From: Gonocerus acuteangulatus
Taxonomy: Eukaryota; Arthropoda; Insecta; Hemiptera; Coreidae
NCBI GenBank assembly: GCA_946811695.1
Contig: OX328128.1
Coordinates: forward strand, 22,560,258-22,624,257
Direction of reading: 5' to 3'
DNA length: 64,000 nucleotides
Positions 60,156 through 64,000 of the stretch are shown one piece after another. Every line of letters starts with the position of its first letter. Within the stretch, counting starts at the first letter, position 1. The position numbers and the translations under genes are program-made. The notes below the pieces were generated by a model. That model was not told the DNA's origin and ran no database searches. It saw only the letters and a list, made by a program, of their open reading frames with translations.

Positions 60156-60940
60156 ATATGTGTGTCTGTTAACACGATAGCGGCCAGAATTTTTGTTTTT
60201 TCTTCACGAAACGAGGTATATAGCGTTCAATTAGCAAACGATTGAATGAGTTTGTTAACCGCCAAAATAGGTCCACCGGGAGGGGGGGGGGGGGGTTTAC
60301 CCCGGACCCAAAACACTAATTTGACCATGCCAGCCGTAGTTTTTGTTATATTTAAACGAAACTCGGTATTCGTGGTGGTAATCAACAGAGAAAAATGGGT
60401 TGTAAAAATAAACTAAATCGGGTTATTTAGAGGACCTAAAGTGCTAATATACTCTTACCGGTCGTAATTTCTGCTGTATTGTAACGAAACGCGGTATACG
60501 TCGTGGATATCTCATGAGAAAGAAGTGTTGTAAAAATTAAGTAAATCGGTCTATTGGAAAGGAGGGTTTACTTTAAACTCTGTTTCATTAGAATTAGCCC
60601 GCCAGACGTAGGTTCCCAAAGCTGCCGCGAGGAGCGCTATCTCCCATTAGGGGGACTGTATCCTGTTCTTGCGTCAGATCAAAAGACGGAAAATGAAGTT
60701 TTTGTGTATTTATTAAGTAGTACAGTATCATGTATTAACATAACTCTGGAAGCAAATTATTGACAAAATTAATAATTGAACAGTTCTCATAAGAAATGTA
60801 AATGAGCAGAACTATTCACGTTTTTATTTTATTTATATAGGTTATTTTCAGCAAATTATTCAGTAATGTAGTGTACACTACAAAAATTCTGAGGAAAGTG
60901 CTTAGTTATGCAGCTCCTGCGTTCTCTTGTCCCGCCCGGT
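60091..60940. repeat. Helitron-like TA-rich repeat, copy at 60 kb
   Basis: (TA)n to 60158, TGTCTGTTAACACGATAGCG, then ACCGATTT-type units with a G13 run, ending GAAAGTGCTTAGTTATGCAG. Collinear with 30236-31035. Confidence 0.6.
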
Positions 60941-61424
60941 TTTATCAATGTCCCGGAAACGGCTGTAAGATTTATAAAGTAATGAATTTAGTTTTTAAGA
61001 ATCATTTATGAATTGGTTACTTTTCTACAATAAACATTTTTGACTACCGTGCGCAGTTTCAAAGAAATGAGAACGATTCTAACTGTAATCAGATAGGAAA
61101 CGCAAGAACTAGCAAAAATAAGTAGCCAAATTTCCTTTTTTATTTTTAAAAAATGGAGAGACTAACCATTTAGGGTTCCAGATTCCCAACTCCTGTTACT
61201 TGCTGCGCTTAATAAAAAGGCTTAAAACTCACCATTTTGCTTCTAATTTTTACCATTTTTATCCCCCCCCCCCCCTGGTATGTCCATCTCATATTAATAT
61301 GTCCCGGTTTCACTCACCAAAAATATGCCAAGCCTATATATATATTGTAACGTCTCCCTTGGGGGTTAAAAAAAATAGCCCACGCTGTGCACGCCGCAGA
61401 CCATTTTAGTCCAGCGCGCCGCCG
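60941..61424. other. No gene seen
   Basis: 61365-61424 is GC-rich (CAGCGCGCCGCCG) immediately before the Transib-like end; otherwise AT-rich with a C12 run near 61264. Confidence 0.35.
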
Positions 61425-62251
61425 CACAGTGGGCAAAAATCCACTTTTAGGGCGACAAAATTTTTTTTTTGTGTTTTTCAATATTTTTGAGGTCACTGAG
61501 TTAGGGAAAAACATTTAAAAAATTCGTTGACCCATAGTTTTTAGTATATCCAACAAACAAATGTTGTAGACACACAAATGTTTTGACATAATAGATAAAA
61601 ATTGGGAAAACATTTTGTAAATCTATAGAACATTTAAGTAGTACCTTTTTGCATCTATTATTTACATAAACATAATACATATATTCATAAAAAATAATAC
61701 ATAGGCTATAATTCGAAAATAAATAACAAAAATAGACTGACAACTTGAAGAAAAAGTAATTGTACTGACTTGTTTTTTGTTTTTTTTTAATAATAACAAA
61801 TATATACAATTATATTGTGCACTAAAAACTAAATATCCAACAATCATCGTCTGATTCAATACTGCTACATCCTTCAGCATTTTCTTTTGACAAGTCAGTA
61901 TCGTCTGCCTCATTTTCTAATGACAGTTCTTGAAGTGGATCATATGGTAAATTACACTTCAATAGGCTAATTACATATACATCGGTAACATGAAATTTAA
62001 ATAAACACATATAGTTTCTGTTCAAAAAATGGAAAAGTAATTACAAGAACAAAACTGCAATAAACACTGGGAAAAATGTTCCCTTTCTTAGAGTCCGATT
62101 AATATTCCCTTCCGTCGCCTGTTGATGATCCAAGAAAGTAAATATTTATATTTTACCTTAATCCTATTAATACTAGACAGTATTTAGTAAGTGATTTGTA
62201 AAATATTTTTTTGAATTTGGTCCACCTAAAAGGTGATTTTCGCCCACTGTC
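61425..62251. mobile_element. Transib-like non-autonomous element (CACAGTG ends)
   Basis: The left end CACAGTGGGCAAAAATCCAC matches the inverse of the right end, which reads GACAGTGGGCGAAAATCACC. CACAGTG plus an A-rich motif is the RSS-like terminus of Transib/RAG-related transposons, and the left flank is GC-rich as expected for that family. A minus-strand frame inside (61822-62025) ends in an acidic, Ser-rich tail (L-E-N-E-A-D-D-T-D-L-S) but lacks identifiable transposase motifs. Confidence 0.42.
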
Positions 62252-63024
62252 TTTCGCCGCGGATTCTTCAGCTTCTATCTGACTGCCTAAACTAAATTTA
62301 AATTTGCATTAAAAGGGGGAGCTGAAAGTCTCAAGACAGTAAAGTAGAAGCTTAAGGCTTATCGAAAAAAAATATTTGGAAGTGGAACTTTTTTTTAAAC
62401 CTTACTCAAACTTGAGTAATCAACAAAATATGAACAATCTAGTAATAATTTCAATAATATATTTTTTTCTTTGATATGCCTTTCTGTTATTAGATATATA
62501 TTATGTATTTATAAAGAACATACCACTAGGTAATAAATCCATTGTCCATCCTATAAAGAATTTATAAAATTTGCACACAATTTTTAAAACACACCTTACA
62601 AAGACCGTAGTTGGAACAAGACTAAGCAGAGGAAGAGCAAGTGACTAGCAATGGTTGCCTTCCTTATTGTTTTAAACAGGTTAAAAAAATAAAAGTTTCT
62701 TTTCAGGCACCTGCAGCTGCAACGCCTGATAAACACCAGCAAGGATTTACATATTTTGAATCTATTTTACAATTTGGTACATTTAACTTAAAAATGGTAC
62801 ATCTTCAAATAATAAGGTTTTTCAAATACATAAGTGACTGCTTCGAACTAAATTTTCTAATCCGGATTTTTCTTTAATCCGGTTGTACTTTCCTACAGCC
62901 GGTTTACTGTTTTTGATCTTTCCTAAAGATTGAATAACTTCATTGCTTCCATTACTATTCCTCTCAGGTTTGAATATGAACAAAGTTGGAAATGTGTTTT
63001 CTTATGAATAGGGCCCCTTCTTTT
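62252..63024. other. AT-rich sequence, no gene seen
   Basis: A short inverted pair AATCCGG/CCGGATT lies near 62857-62884. Nothing else supportable. Confidence 0.35.
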
Positions 63025-63770
63025 ACATCATTACTAGGGAACGGATGTTCATGTAAAATAAAATTCTAAATACGTACATACATATTTAACTATTTATAAA
63101 GATTTATTTATTTGTTTCAGACCCGTAACTTTGGCGATGGTCTCTTTTCATAAGTCTATAATATTAAAAATCAGTCACAGAGTGGAAAAAAAATAACAAA
63201 GAAAAAAAAATAATAATAAGACGAAAAAAATAATAATAATAATAACTAAAAAAAATAAAAATAATAAAATACATAATCAACAATATGAAAAACTAAACAA
63301 AAATTGAGATAAAACCATAAGCAATAAGATAAGATAAAAAAGTTAAAAAATAAGTGCCTAAAAATAAATAATATAAATACAAATTTTACTTTTGTTCAGG
63401 ACAAATGTTAATTGAAAGCTTGTTGTTGAATTTAAGACTTAAATCGAGATTTTATTATATTTAAATTGAGGTTTTTTAAATTTGAGAGTAAATGTTGTTA
63501 GTCTTTAAATGTTGGACTATTGTGTTGATGTAAGGACTATTTATAATGAAATATGTAATAAAAATTGAAAATATTTTTAAAGAAATGCCTAAAACACTAT
63601 AAAATATTGAAAAGAAAAGCGTAAATAATAAGTAAGAACCCTCTTATTATAAATGGCAAAACAAAAATTGAAAATATACAGAACAAAATGGCTAAAACTA
63701 TAAAATATTAAAAAATAAAGCATAAAGAAAAATTAGGAACTCATTATAAAAGGAGAAAAAAAGAAGTTGA
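63025..63770. repeat. Inverted counterpart of 735-1265
   Basis: See 735-1265. Includes an A-rich low-complexity stretch 63185-63350. No coding remnant. Confidence 0.5.
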
Positions 63771-64000
63771 CAATTTCTACAGATGAACATTCTTTTGGAA
63801 AATTGCTTACACCACATGAATTTTTAATTGTCAAACATGAAATAACGCTAGTCTGGTCTCATAAGGGGTGTATAAGGTGGTGGGGTCACCGATCAGGCCC
63901 ATTTTTATTTCTCATGATTCTGCATAGAAAAATAGTCTACATGTGTCTGAGCGTTTCGTCCAATGGGCCTTAAGAGCTGAGAAATAAAATAAAATAGGTT
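63771..64000. other. Unassigned sequence at window edge
   Basis: A 68-codon plus-strand frame exists, but nothing recognisable is encoded. Confidence 0.3.

Overview
The window looks like a repeat-dense, AT-rich arthropod (probably insect) nuclear genome. The support is a spliced carboxylesterase gene with GT/AG introns, several tRNA-derived SINEs, Helitron-, BEL-, PIF/Harbinger- and Tc1/mariner-type elements, and core promoters using the arthropod TCAGT initiator. I cannot name the species. There is no sign of bacterial sequence, CRISPR or genuine rRNA/tRNA genes.

Host gene. One gene is supported: a secreted type-B carboxylesterase on the minus strand. Eight exons (45192-45383, 43898-44020, 39469-39607, 34190-34375, 29393-29586, 28495-28648, 4841-5019, 2269-2401) join in consistent phase to about 433 residues. 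Signal peptide, oxyanion hole, GESAG nucleophile elbow and catalytic Glu are present. The C-terminal exons with the catalytic His should lie beyond position 1. The introns are filled with mobile elements.

Main system. Intron 6 holds an apparently complete Polinton/Maverick (adintovirus-like) element at 6674-21137. It has 5'-AGT ends, TIRs of about 0.2-0.26 kb packed with TGACGTCA sites, and a perfect 6-bp target duplication (TACACT). All its genes are on the minus strand, the same strand as the esterase: IAP (BIR+RING); two WxxIS-repeat proteins flanking an unknown helical protein; a PLA2/pVI-like protein; adenain-like protease; penton-type minor capsid protein; double-jelly-roll-type major capsid protein; packaging ATPase; DUF8207-like protein; tail-fibre-like protein; chromodomain integrase; a small ORF; protein-primed type DNA polymerase B. 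TATA boxes and AATAAA signals divide it into four or five co-directional transcription units. The protease frame has no ATG and is entered across an A11 run from the PLA2 frame (possible -1 frameshift).

Nesting. The Polinton sits inside a MITE of about 0.71 kb (6341-21524 with the Polinton; 8-bp TSD GTCTTTTA). A sister copy of that MITE (5324-6046, TSD TTAGTAAT) lies next door. The MITE itself appears to sit in the 3' LTR of a decayed BEL/Pao retrotransposon (coding remnant 22283-24516). A SINE lies inside the Polinton. Insertion order: BEL, MITE, Polinton, SINE.

Other regions. 24517-27800 holds a decayed element with a conserved but uncharacterised arthropod ORF, interrupted by a 476-bp palindrome with a 13-bp TSD. 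30-34 kb has Helitron-like TA-rich repeats, a tRNA-Lys PBS-like array and a long-TIR mariner-type MITE. 35245-38022 is a PIF/Harbinger element with a nested SINE and a nested MITE. 40.8-43.8 kb is a CR1/Jockey-like LINE. 45.8-47.5 kb is a tandem Harbinger-type pair. 49-61 kb is a mosaic of Helitron-like repeats, minisatellites, palindromes and SINEs. 61.4-62.25 kb carries Transib-like CACAGTG ends. Three palindromes and a 349-bp tandem repeat share a hammerhead-like hairpin (CTGANGA - stem - GAAA) whose stem covaries.
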